Shown piece by piece: positions 53,001 through 64,000 of a DNA stretch of 64,000 bases. This DNA comes from Sapria himalayana. Its lineage: Eukaryota > Streptophyta > Magnoliopsida > Malpighiales > Rafflesiaceae. Position 1 is the stretch's first letter, and each line of letters opens with the position of its first letter. A program made the position numbers and the translations under genes. Where the stretch lies: assembly GCA_029783825.1 (NCBI GenBank), contig JAREIK010011456.1, positions 62,001-126,000 on the forward strand. Reading direction: 5' to 3'. The notes under the pieces were generated by a model that searched no databases, had not been told where the DNA came from, and saw only the letters and a program-made list of their open reading frames with translations.

Positions 53001-54228
53001 TTATTTTTAATATATTTGCAAAACGTAAATTTATTCAAAATCAAAGTAAAATATATTAAAAAATAATACTTTCTTTGATGTATTGGTTCTTTTTATAAGT
53101 TTATATTTTTTGTTATTAAAATTAAATTATTTAAATTATATTTTTCTTCCTCAATATTTTTTTTAATTTATAATTATATAAAAATAAACTAATAAATAAT
53201 TAAAATGAATATTTAAAATTATAATGAATACAAATAAAATAAAGATTTATTATTTATTATTCAGGATATACTAGTATAATGTTTTAAGTATTTAGGTGTT
53301 TTTGGGTTTAGTGAGTAAAGTGTTTAGGCCTTAAGTGATTTATAGTTTTTATTTAAAGAATGATTAAATAAAAAATTTAATTTTTTGATTTTTTTTAATT
53401 TTTGAAGGTTATAACCTTTGAAAATATAATAATTTTTAATTTTTTTAAATGTGAATATAATATTCAGTAATAATAATCTTAATAATTATATATAATGTAA
53501 ACTCAATATAAATAATATTATTAATAGATATTATAATAATTATTAATAAAAAATTAATAAACTAGTATTAATAAGAATGATATAAATTAGAATATAATTG
53601 TAGAATCTGAAATGATTCAAAATCAAAATAAGATATATTAATAAAAAATAATTTTTTATTTTTAAAATTTTGCCTCATTTTATAAGCATATATATATTTT
53701 TTGATGAAAAATAAATTATTTAAATTATATATGTCTCACTAATAATTTATTTTGTAATTAATATTTCTATAAAAATAAATTAATAAATAATTAAAATGAA
53801 TATTTAAATTATACTTAATAAAAATTAATAGATATTATAATAATATTCAAAAATTAAATTTATAAACTATTAATATTACGATAGATATTAATTAAAAAAT
53901 ATTTACAAAACACAAATTGATTCAAGATTAAAGAAACTTATATTACTTGATAATAATTTTTAATTTTTAAATTTATATTTCTTTTATAAGCGTATATTTT
54001 TATTAGATAAATAATATATTATTTAAATTATATTTGTCCCACTCATAATTTATTTATAATAAATATTTCTAAATAAATACACTAATAAATAATTAAAATG
54101 AATATTTAAAAATATAATAAATAGCAATAAAAATTAGATTTATTAAATATTAAGTAGTATTTAGCAGTTTAATGGTTTATGTATTTAGGCATTACAGAAT
54201 TTAGGAGTTTACTAATTTAATTTTATAT

Positions 54229-54236
54229 GCATTTAG
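54229..54236. other. 8-bp target-site duplication of hAT element, left copy
   Basis: GCATTTAG, identical to 57958-57965. Removing the insert restores an ordinary box (ATGCATTTAGTGGTTT). An 8-bp duplication is the hAT hallmark. Confidence 0.95.
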
Positions 54237-54434
54237 TACGGCAACTCACGGGACTCGGAGATTCGCCACCCTACCCGAAGCCTTGCCCCGAAAGAACCAG
54301 GACTGAGAAAATCCGTTGACTTTGACTTTACCCATCCTGTTCTTTCACTTATTTTTTCTATTGCGATGGTTCTAGATCTTAAGAAATATCCATCACTAGA
54401 ACCGTCCCGTCCTAAAAAACATATACTAGAACCA

Positions 54435-54437
<3 letters not shown>

Positions 54438-54475
<38 letters not shown>
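54438..54475. repeat. (AT)19 microsatellite
   Basis: An uninterrupted dinucleotide run of 38 bp near the 5' end of the hAT element. The minus- and plus-strand frames of alternating Tyr-Ile seen here are by-products of it. Confidence 0.98.
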
Positions 54476-54477
<2 letters not shown>

Positions 54478-54891
54478 TGAAGATGCCACCAATTTTGCCA
54501 CTGCCCATCCAATTCTAACGCACCTATTGCTGTTCCAAGAGTTCCAGGCCACCTCACGCCATTCCAGCTGTTTTCAGTTAGGTCCAACCCTTGTCCGTCG
54601 AACTTTTGGTTGCCTCCACCCTGTCTCAGATGCCACCAGCCTTTTGGTTTGTTTTTCTGATGAGAATTGAGTGAATAATAATTATTATTATTATTATGTG
54701 TCTCAGTCAATTTTGTTGAATATTGGTTGTGGTTTGTGGTTGGGCCCAATGAGTGGGTTGAATGTGTTACAGTCAGTTTTGTAGAGCTTGCTTGTTTGAA
54801 ATATTTATATGTATTAATGTTTAACATATCATATTAATTAATGGAAATGCAGATGGAACAATCCAGCGGTTAACGAAAAATATAATAAATT

Positions 54892-57142
54892 GAAGATGAT
54901 CACATCTCAAATGATCAAAGTACTGGTAAATCCAATCATCATCCTTTCAAGAATCCTCCAATTGTTACGGCAGGTTCTTCAATTCCAATTGTAAAAGAAA
55001 GTAAAGGTACATCTGAACCTCAAGCTCATAAAAAGTATAAGTCTGCTGTTTGGGAAACTTATGACATATTAGTTGATTCAGAGGGAAATGAAACTGGTAG
55101 GGAAGCTTGTATATGGTGTAGGAAAGAATACTTGGCAAAAAGTGATCAAGGTACTTCGGGTTTATGGAAATACTTGAGAGAGACTTGTAGGAAATTTCAA
55201 CACAAAAAAGAATTAATAGAAGCTCACAAAGGTAAAGACAAGTCACAATCTTTATTGAGTTTCACTAAAGGTAATAGTTCAGAGGATAACAAATTAACTT
55301 GTTGGTAATTTGATCAAAAACTAGTTAGGGAGGCTTTGGTGAAAATGATCATAAAAGATGAATTGCCTTTTTGTTTTGTTGAGAGGGATGAGTTTAAGGA
55401 AGTTTGTGAAGTTAATGTGCCTTAATTTAAAATTACATCTAGGCACTCTACACTGAGGGATTGTTTTTCTTTGTTCGTGAAGGAAATGAAAAAAATTATT
55501 TGATAGCATATCATCTCATTGTTGTAGAGTTTCTTTGACTACCGACACTTGGACTAGCATTCAAAATTTGTCTTATATATGTTTGATTGTTCATTTCATT
55601 GATTCTCAATGGAATATGCATAAAAGACTTTTGAACTTTTGTGTAATTAAAAGTCATTCCGGAGTTAATATTTGAAATGCTATTGAGTTTTGCATGAATG
55701 AATGGGGTTTGAGAAAGTTGATATGCATTACTGCTGACAATGCATCAAATAATGATGTTGCAGTTGAACAATTGAAAAAAAGACTTGTGAAGAAAAGTGT
55801 TGTACCTTTGTGAGGCGAGCATTTTCATATAAGATGGTTTGCTCATATTTTAAACATAATTGTCAGAGATGGCATTGTAGTAGTAGAGGGTGTTATTCAA
55901 AAAATTAGAGGCGTGGTGAAATATGTGAGGTGCAGTCCTATAAGATTAGATATGTTTAAGTTATGTGTTGAAAAAGCAAACTTGACTTATGGATCTTCAT
56001 TGCAATTAGATTGTCCTACAAGATGGAATTCAACTTATATGATGCTACAAACTGATATAAATTATCAAAAAGAATTTTAATAAGTTGGAGGACAAAGTCA
56101 AAAGTTATTTGAAGGAGTTTGGTTCAAACCTTCCAACTGAGAGAGACTGAACAAATGCCAAAGATTTTGGCTCGTTTCTTGTAAACTTTTTATAAGGTAA
56201 CATTTTAAATTTTCTGGCTCATAATATTCTACCTCTAGTGTTTATTTTCCTGAGATTATTCGAATTTCGAAAAAAATTGAGCTTTGTGAAAATAGTAGAT
56301 ATACAATGGTGTCAGAAATGGGTATGAAAATGAGGCATAAATTCAACAAATATTGGGGCTCTCTTCATTCAACAAATATTTTGCTTTTTGTAGCAATAGT
56401 GTTGGATCCTAGATATAAGCTCAAATATCTCAAGGTTAAGTACACTTAGCATTATGGAGAGGTATTGGCTATAAATTTGGTGAAAAAGGTTATAAATGCT
56501 TTAAATGAGATGTTGGATGATTATAAAGATTTAAATGAAGATGAATCAAAAGAAGATGATTTCACTTTTACTGTGTTGAAGAAAAATGATGATTTCTTTG
56601 ATGGTAGTGATACTTATGTTGATGATTTTTGTTGAATTGTAGAAAGAACAAGAAGTTGCAGCTTTGGAAGATTTGGATAGGTACTTGGAGGACAAACTTG
56701 AAAAAAATAGAATTGATTTTGATCTTCTAAACTGGTGGAAGGTAAATGAGGTTTGGTATCCTTCTTTCGCAAATGTAGCAAGGGATATATTGGCTATCCA
56801 AGCATCTACTGTGGCCTAAGAATCTACATTTAGCACTGGGGGGTAGAACTTTAGATAAATTTAGATGTTCTTTAACACCTATTACAGCTGAATTTCTCAT
56901 ATGTCTACAAGATTGGTTGAGAAGCTCAAACAAACCTATTGAAATTGAAGAATTATTTCAAGACCTTGATGATAATGAATCAGGTTAGTATACAAATCTT
57001 GTGAATTTTAATTTCACTTTTACTTATTTTATTCATTCAATTTAATAAAAATATGGTTCAATTACAATTTTCAGAGGGGTCACAAGATCCAAATATTCTT
57101 CCAACTATAGTTGGCCAACTAAATTTGGAATGGGTGTATTAA
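54892..57142 (+). pseudogene. hAT transposase pseudogene (BED finger, RNase H-like core, dimerisation domain)
   Basis: Order of remnants: Lys/Ser-rich N-terminus; BED finger (AVWETYDILV, ACIWCRKEY, TSGLWKYLRETC, with Tyr where the family has the zinc-binding His); RDCFSLFVKEM; core motifs SLTTDTWTSIQNLSYIC and ITADNASNND with two catalytic Asp; HILNIIVRDG; CPTRWNSTYMML; VLDPRYKLKYL; and the C-terminal dimerisation segment FDLLNWWKVNEVWYP, ESTFSTGG, FRCSLTPITAEFL, CLQDWLRSS. Stops include TAA at 55306 and one inside the conserved VASESTF (56818), plus several frameshifts (for example near 55500 and 56840). The true start is unclear because stops lie upstream. No functional product is expected. 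Confidence 0.9.
56984..57074 (+). other. probable intron near the 3' end of the hAT transposase
   Basis: GTTAGTAT at 56984 and a T-rich stretch ending TTTTCAG at 57074. Joining the flanks keeps the frame open from DDNES through GSQDPNILPTI to a TAA at 57140. The intron is very AT-rich, as plant introns are. This is read from splice-site wording only. Confidence 0.6.
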
Positions 57143-57957
57143 ATTTTATAAGGTAATATTTTGTTTTTTTATTACTCTTTCATCTTAGAAATTTATGTCT
57201 ACGTGATTAACATGTTTTCATCTTTAGTTGTCCTTCTATAGTGGAGGAAGAAAAGGGAGGAGTTGTAGAAGAGATAATTAATTGGGTTTGGATTTTCATT
57301 GCTTTTCCGGGATTGACCTTTGAAATGATTATTATCATGGTTATAATTAGTTGTATTTTTTTGTTATATTAAGCTGCCTAATTTTAGCAATTAATTAAGT
57401 AGTAATTACTGCTACCAATGTTTGTGGTAATCTTTAGCTATTCCTTAATATTTTAAGTAATTGTTTAAAAATGTAGTATTTCTATTATGGTTAACTTTCA
57501 CTCGGCTGAACAAAGCCAACTTGTGAAAAAACAAAGAACCAAATTAAGCACACAACTCGGTCCCGTTCTATTTAACATTTCTATCCTTTTCTGCACATCA
57601 AAGCTTTTGACAAGGTAATGGAACTCGTTTGCAGTATTCAGCCTATTTGACAAAATAAAATTGGCTCAATTTGAGTTAGAAAGATACATAACTAAGGAAT
57701 GATAAATGGTACAACAAAAGGTTTCGACATGAACTAGCTTGGCCGGTTTAAGAAAATAAATAGAAAAAAATGTCCGAACTATGTTCCGTCTCGGAACCGT
57801 TTTCTCCTACCAAAAATACCCGATCTTCATCCCATCCCATCTTGATATTTTCAACCTATGGGATGGGTCTGGATCTTCAAAAATAAAAATCTACGAACTG
57901 TGGGAAGGGACTGGAGATTTGTAATCCTCATCCCGTCCCGTCCCATGATCACCCCTA

Positions 57958-59625
57958 GCATTTAGTGGTTTATCGGTTTTATTTAAAAAATAAAATAACA
58001 AAAAATTTATTTTTATTATTTTTTGATATTTTAAAAGGTTATAACCTTTGAAAAATATAATAATTTTTTAAATTTTTTCGAATGTGAATACAATATTTAT
58101 TTATACTAATCATTATATTTATATATTATATAAATTCAATATAAATAATTTTATTGATAAATATTCTAAAATTAATCAAAAAATAAATTAATAATCCATT
58201 AATAATAAGATAGATATTAATTAAAATATAATTATAAAACATAAAATGATTCAGAAGCAAAGAAAAATATATTACTATATAATAATTTTTTATTTTTGAA
58301 TTTTTTTTTCTTTTAATAAGTTTATCTATATTTTTTTGATGAAAAATAATTTATATAAATTATATATGTCTAACTCATAATTTATTTGGTAATTAATATT
58401 TATATATAAATAAACAAATAAATAATTAAAATGAATATTTATAATTATAATTAAAAAATGAAATTTATTATTTATTATATATTATTTAGGGATACAGGTT
58501 TAATTTAAATTAAATCCATCTCACTAATAATTTATTTTGTAATTAATATTTCTATAAAAATAAACTAATAAATAATTAAAATATAAATTTAAAATTATAC
58601 TGAATAAAAATTAAAATGAGATTTAAGATTTATTATTCATGTATACCAGTTTAATGTTTAAGTATTTAAAGGTTTTTTCGTTAGAAGTTTAGCGATTTAT
58701 GTTTTTAGGCTTTTAGTGGTTTATAGGTTTTATATAAAAAAATAAAATAACAAAAAAAATTTTTATAATTTGTAAATATTTTTATAGGCTATAACCTTTG
58801 AAAATATAATAATATTTACAATTTTTTGAAATGTGAATACAATATTTAGTTATAATAATATTAATAATATTATATATCATATAAATTTAATATAAATAAT
58901 TTTATTGATAGATAATATAATAATGATCAAAAATTAAAATAATAAACTATTAATAAAAAGATAGATATTAATTAAAAAATATTTACAAAACCCAAATTGA
59001 TTCAAAATTAAAGTAAAATATATTACGGAATAATAATTCTTAATTTTTAAATTTTTACTTCTTTTAGAACGGTATATTTTTTTTATTAAAAATAAATTAA
59101 TTAAATTCTATTTGCACTCATACTTTATTTTGTAATAAATATTTCAATAAAAATAAACTAATAAATAATTAAAATGAATATTTAAAATTATAATAAATAA
59201 AAATAAAAATTAGATTTATTAATTATTAAGTAGTATATAGAAGTTTAATGGTTTAGGTATTTAGGCATTACGGGGTTTCAGAGTTTACTGATTTAACTAT
59301 GTATGCATTTAGTGGTTTATAGGTTTTATTTAAGAAAAAAAATAAAAAAAAATATTTTTATTATTTTTTGATATTTTCAAAGATTATAACCTTTGAAAAT
59401 ATAATAATATTTAAATTTTATTCAAAAGTGAATAAATATTTATTTATAATAATCATAATAATTATGAAAAATATAAATTGAATATAAACAATTTTATTGA
59501 TAGATATTCTAATAATTATCAAAAAATAAATTAAAAATCTATTATGAATAAGATTGATATTACTTAAAATATAATATCAAAACCTAAAATGATTCAAAAG
59601 CAAAGCAAAATATATTACTTAATAA
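57958..59625 (-). repeat. AT-rich satellite, orientation B, after hAT element
   Basis: Resumes the interrupted m1 box (57966), then m2 near 58720 and m1 near 59315, up to an orientation change at about 59626. Palindromes lie near 58038 and 58795 (variant). No gene is visible. Confidence 0.85.
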
Positions 59626-61832
59626 TTCATAAACCTCGTAATGCCAAAATACATAAACCATTAAACTGCTATATACTACTTAATAATTAATAAATCTTAT
59701 TTTTAATTCTATTTATTATAATTTTAAATATTTATTTTAATTATTTATTAGTTTATTTTTATAAAAATATTTATTACAAAATTAATTATGAGTGTGACAA
59801 ATATAATTTAAAAAATATATATGCTTATAAAAGAAGTAAAAATTTAAAAATTAAAAATTGTTATCCAGAAATATATTTTACTATAATTTTGAATCAATTT
59901 GGGTTTTGTAATTATTTTTTAATTAATATCTATCTTAATATCAATAGTTTATAAATTTAATTTTGATCATTATTATAATATATATAAATAAATATGTTTA
60001 TTGAATTTATATGATATATAATTATTAATATTATTATAACTAAGTATTGTATTCACATTTCAAAAATTTTAAATATTTTTATATTTACAAAGGTTATAAC
60101 CTATGAAAATGTAGAAAAAATTATAGCAAATTTTTATGATATTTTATATTTTTAAATAAAACATATAAACCATTAAAAGCCTAAAAACATAAATCGCTAA
60201 AATCCTAAATGAAAAAATCTCGAAATACTTAAACCATTAAACTGGTATACAGTAATAATAAATCATAAATCTCATTTTAAATTTTATTCAGTATAATTTT
60301 AAATTTTTATTTTAATTATTTATCAGTTTATTTTTATAGAAATATTAATTACAAAATAAATTATTAGTGAGACAAATCTAATTTAAATTAAAACAATATC
60401 ACTAAATAATAAATAATAAATAATAAATCTTATTTTTTTTCATTATAATTATAAATATTCATTTAAATTATTTATTTGTTTATTTATATATAAATATTAA
60501 TTACAAAATAAATTGAGCTAGACAAAAAAAATTTATATAAATTATTTTTCATCAAATAATTATAGATAAACTTTTTAAAAGAAAAAAAATTTTCAAAACA
60601 AAAAATTATTAAAAAGTAATATATTTTGCTTTTCTTCTGAATCATTTTAGGTTTTGTAATTATATTTTAATTAATATCTATCTTATTAATAATAGATTAT
60701 TAATTTATTTTTTGATCATTATTAGAATATTTATCAATAAAATTGTTTATATTGAATTTACATTATATATAATTATAAAGATTATTATAACTAAATATTA
60801 TATTTACATTAGAAAATAATTTAAAAATTATTATAATTTTAAAGGTTATCATCTTTGAAAATGAGATAAAATCACAAAAATAAATTTTTTGTTATTTTAT
60901 TGTTTATATAAAACCTATAAACTACTAAATGCCTAAATGCTTAAATCATTAAACTCCTAAATTCCAAAACCCCAAAACCCAAAAACCCTTAAATACTTAA
61001 ACATTTAAACCAATTCTAAAGGTTTAAGTATATATAAATAATATATAAATATCTATTAATAAATAATAGTTTATTGATTGATTTTTTGATCATTATTATA
61101 TTTATATTTATATTTAGTTTATTAATATCTATCAATAAAATTGTTTATTTTTAATATACATGATATATAATTATTAAGTTTATTATAACAAAATATTGTA
61201 TTCACATTTGAAAAAAATTTAAAAATTATAATATTTATAAAGGTTATAACCTGCAAAATTATTAAAAAATTTCAAAAATAGTTTTTTTGTTATTTCATTA
61301 TTTAAATTAAATATATAAACTACTAAATGCCTAAACACTTAAATCACTAAACTTCTAAACTCCTAAATACTTAAACCATTAAACCCGTATACCCTAAATA
61401 ATTAATCATAAATCTCATTTTTATTTGTATTCATTATATTTTTATATACATTTTAATTATTTATTAGTTTATTTTTATAGAAATATTAATTGCAAAATAA
61501 AATTATTAATGAGACAAATATAAATAGATATATTTTAATTAATATCTATCTTATTAATAATAGTTTATTAATCTATTTTATGATCAGTATTATAAAATCG
61601 ATCAGTAAAATTATTTATATTGAATTTACATGATATTTAATTTTTATGATTATTATAATTAAATATTGTATTAACATTTGAAAAAAAATTTAAAAATTAT
61701 CATATTTTGAATGGTTATAACCTTGAAAATGATAAAAAATCATAAAAATAATTTTTTTGTTATTTAATTATTTAAATAAAACCTATAAACCACAAAATAC
61801 CTAAATACTTAAATTAATAAACTCTTAAACCC
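59626..61832 (+). repeat. AT-rich satellite, orientation A, left flank of 2.5-kb unit copy 4
   Basis: Boxes near 59635 (m1), 60175 (m2), 60925, 61310 and 61780. It shares the private fold-back and downstream order with 37850-39375, so the two flanks are duplicates. No gene is visible. Confidence 0.85.
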
Positions 61833-64000
61833 TGATACTGCTGCACCACACACTCATAGCGACGGACCACAGTACACACGTGCACATATTCTTGTCAATT
61901 TTGGTGTAGCATTTAGAGGGGCCAGCAAGTCCTAGAAGCAGAAAGAAGTATGGGCCACCAGCTTGTAGAGGGCCGCACAAGTAGGCCGGGATGATAACAT
62001 TCAGAAAACTGACGAGACCGAGCAAAGTGGCAAGGAGTAAACCCAGGAATAGATAGGAGTGGATCCCACTAGCCCTATTAGGCAGCATAAAGGGCCACCC
62101 AACCATCGCCCAACAGGAGTAGCGGGTAATCCATGATTATTTGGAGAGCGGGCAAAATTCGAAGCATCACCAAGTAGGGCTAGTAAGCAATGGAGTCCAG
62201 ACCAGCCACACGGGACCGAAAGATTCAAACTTGTAGTTTATATTTGTAGTCTTATTTGTATTTTGGACTTTCTATGCACCATGTACTTGTAGAGACGGAT
62301 CATGACATACTCACACACACAATCTTGTCTATTCTCTATGTAGCATGCAATGAATGCAACTGGACCCATGAGTATCTCTAACTATGCATTTTGTAAATAC
62401 ACATTAGGTGATCCTATAGTCCCGGGAGCAGAAGACCCATCTTTATAGTATTTTGTAATTTTACTTGTATTCTAGCTTGGTTGTACACGTAGATAATTAG
62501 AATATGAGATGGACCTCATTACACATGCCTACCGATGCATGCATATTTTTTGATATTTTGTCGGTGCAACATACATCCACTTCATGGAGCTCGAGGAGGA
62601 AGCATTCTAACCTAGGAAATACTCTTTTGAGGATCATTGGAGCAAAAGAATGTGGAATTCAGAGCTGAGAATGAATTGACAAAGTGCCATAGATATGGAC
62701 TTGTGGATTTATGGGCATTCAATTTTACATGTATTCCATTGCATAGCAATGACATAGGCAAATGCTTGATGTTGCATCTCACACACACGCACAATCTTAT
62801 ATTTGCATAGTTTTAATATGGTGCATCATTAAGATTCCTCTAAAAGGCTTGGACAAATTCGAATGGAAAGGACGCAGTGCGCATAATGACTCAATGCCAA
62901 CTCTGAAGTCCGGGAATGCCAGGTGATTTTAGTTGTATTCGTACGCTTGGATTTTTTAGGCATTATGTTTTTTTATGTATTTTATGCATAGAATCATTAA
63001 GGTGCATAGGATTTGGTGGGCTGACCTAAATTAGTCAGCTTTTTAGTCTCTTGTAAGTTGTGTGCCTAAATGTTAAATAAAGTGTGTATTTTCCAAAAAA
63101 AAAATAAAAAAAAACTATAATCCCTAAACTTTAAATCCTAAACCTTAAACCATAAACTATAACCCTAACCCATAAACCCTAAATCTTAAATCTCATGTTT
63201 TTCATTTTATAATCAAATGACTAAGTGTTAAATTTAAAAATCAAATTCACAACTTTTAGGAATGTCACAGATTTATCTTTTTGTATGTAACACAAAGTCA
63301 TGACTCAAGGGGTCAGTTATGGATTCAGTCTCTTTGTTGCTTTAGATTATTGTAGCATTAGCAATCGTCATGATTGTATATTTTGTCTCTAGAACAAAAA
63401 ATCATATCGATGAAAATATGCCAGAACTTGTGTCTCTCTGTTGAACATATTTATATGGCACTAAGAATGATCATGAATGCATATTTAATCACTATAATAC
63501 TGGGTCACAGTATTGGATATGTCAATAGCTTGTGCATTTTATTTTTATATTGCAAAGTCATTGCATTAGGAATGATTGTAACTTTGGACATTCCTCAAGT
63601 GCAAAAGTCATGACCCTAGAAATAGTTAAAGCTCGAGTACTAATCTTTATAACTTTTTATAGCTAATATTCTTGGGATTGGAAATATCACTATGGCTTTT
63701 TCCTTTGATTTGTGACCTCAAGTGTCAATATGCAAGACTAATATTTTGAGTAATGATTAAAACTTTTCATACATTTGAATATGATTCAGTTACACATTTT
63801 TGGGTATTGTGAGCTTGTATAGATAACTCATTTAATATAAAAAAAGAAATGATACTTTACATATCCATGAGGATATAAAAAAGGGGCTTATACATCCCAA
63901 TAAAATAAATTTTTTGATTCTTGATTGAAAGAGAGCCCATACTTCTTGCCCTGCTCAAACCGTCATGAGGCAAGTTTGTTCTAATAGGTTGCAAGGTCGT
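61833..64000 (+). repeat. 2.5-kb unit, copy 4 (3' end cut off by window)
   Basis: Starts at CTGATACTGCTGCACCAC in the same satellite context as copy 3 and runs past the window end; roughly the last 330 bases are missing. AATAAA at 63076-63081, A-run from 63095, and telomere-like tract at about 63110-63195. The GTGGGNCCCAC palindromes are damaged here: one reads GTGGATCCCAC and the other lost its GTGGGGCC half. No recognisable domain was found. Confidence 0.87.

Larger units (their letters stand above)
42309..54236 (-). repeat. AT-rich satellite, orientation B, scrambled subtype order
   Basis: About 20 monomers in orientation B. Boxes include m4 (42720), m3 (43320), m11 (43915), m2 (44660), m1 (45250, 46465), m2 (47200, 47940), m1 (48545 and a duplicate at 48760), m11 (49330), m8 (50440), m2 (51040), m1 (51610), m10 (52215), m9 (52740), m8 (53330) and m1 (54225, split by the hAT element). 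The order is not the regular ten-step series. There are truncated joins near 45950, 50010 and 53830. Perfect palindrome at 47273-47298. No gene is visible. Confidence 0.85.
54237..57957 (+). mobile_element. hAT-superfamily DNA transposon, decayed autonomous copy
   Basis: 3721 bp inserted in a satellite box with a perfect 8-bp duplication. The right end reads TAGGGGTGATCATGGG on the complementary strand, a typical plant hAT terminus. The left end TACGGCAACTCACGGG matches it only partly, so one end has decayed or been altered. Both ends are rich in CCCGTCC/CCCATCC motifs (54396-54415, 57828-57840, 57931-57945), which look like subterminal transposase-binding repeats. It carries a broken transposase gene at 54892-57142 and a (TA) microsatellite. 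No gene of another kind was seen in its 3' 800 bases. Confidence 0.93.

Noticed and set aside
54233..54827. Frames with long Tyr-Ile runs in the hAT 5' region, both strands
   Set aside because: Artefact of the (AT)19 microsatellite; no domain, and they overlap each other on opposite strands.
54965..55509. Minus-strand open frames across the transposase pseudogene
   Set aside because: Antisense shadows of the hAT transposase, whose plus-strand domains are clear.
61825..62106. Hydrophobic minus-strand frame at the start of copy 4 that could suggest a membrane protein
   Set aside because: The frame is broken in copies 1 to 3, includes satellite sequence at its end, and has no recognisable family.

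Overview
The window looks like nuclear heterochromatin of a flowering plant. No host protein-coding gene, rRNA or tRNA could be supported. The reasons for calling it a plant are a Ty1/copia retrotransposon with a plant-type tRNA-iMet primer site, a plant-type hAT element with a BED-finger transposase, and telomere-like TTTAGGG-related tracts. I cannot name the species.

About 70% of the window (roughly 44 kb) is an extremely AT-rich satellite. Its basic monomer is about 595 bp. Each monomer carries a palindrome centred on AAGGTTATAACCTT, followed about 60 bp later by a roughly 90-100 bp, slightly GC-richer box of degenerate CCTAAAC-like telomere-type heptamers. Monomers fall into at least ten recognisable subtypes (called m1 to m10 here, plus an m11). 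In the first block they follow one another in fixed order to form a higher-order repeat of about 5.99 kb. Orientation 'A' (box reads CCTAAA on +) covers about 2209-16783, 35468-39375, 41879-42308 and 59626-61832. Orientation 'B' (box reads TTTAGG on +) covers about 16784-21794, 24183-35467 and 42309-59625.

Embedded in the satellite are four copies of an unclassified, less AT-rich unit of about 2.5 kb. They lie at 1-2208 (start cut off), 21795-24182 (inverted), 39376-41878 and 61833-64000 (end cut off). Every copy that can be checked has the same satellite junctions, so the unit entered the satellite once and was then amplified with it. It contains an AATAAA-poly(A) signature followed by a telomere-like tract, and several GTGGGNCCCAC palindromes.

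Later insertions are a degenerate copia element on the minus strand (25342-31232, identical-length 577-bp LTRs, TSD TATGT/TATAT), a solo LTR of the same family nested inside its reverse transcriptase (26953-27507, TSD AATAG), a second solo LTR in the satellite in the opposite orientation (33674-34244, TSD ATTAT), and a decayed autonomous hAT transposon on the plus strand (54237-57957, 8-bp TSD GCATTTAG). All their coding regions carry stops and frameshifts, so nothing here is expected to make a functional protein. The inferred order of events is: satellite and higher-order repeat; entry of the 2.5-kb unit; duplication and inversion of large blocks; then the copia, hAT and solo-LTR events.
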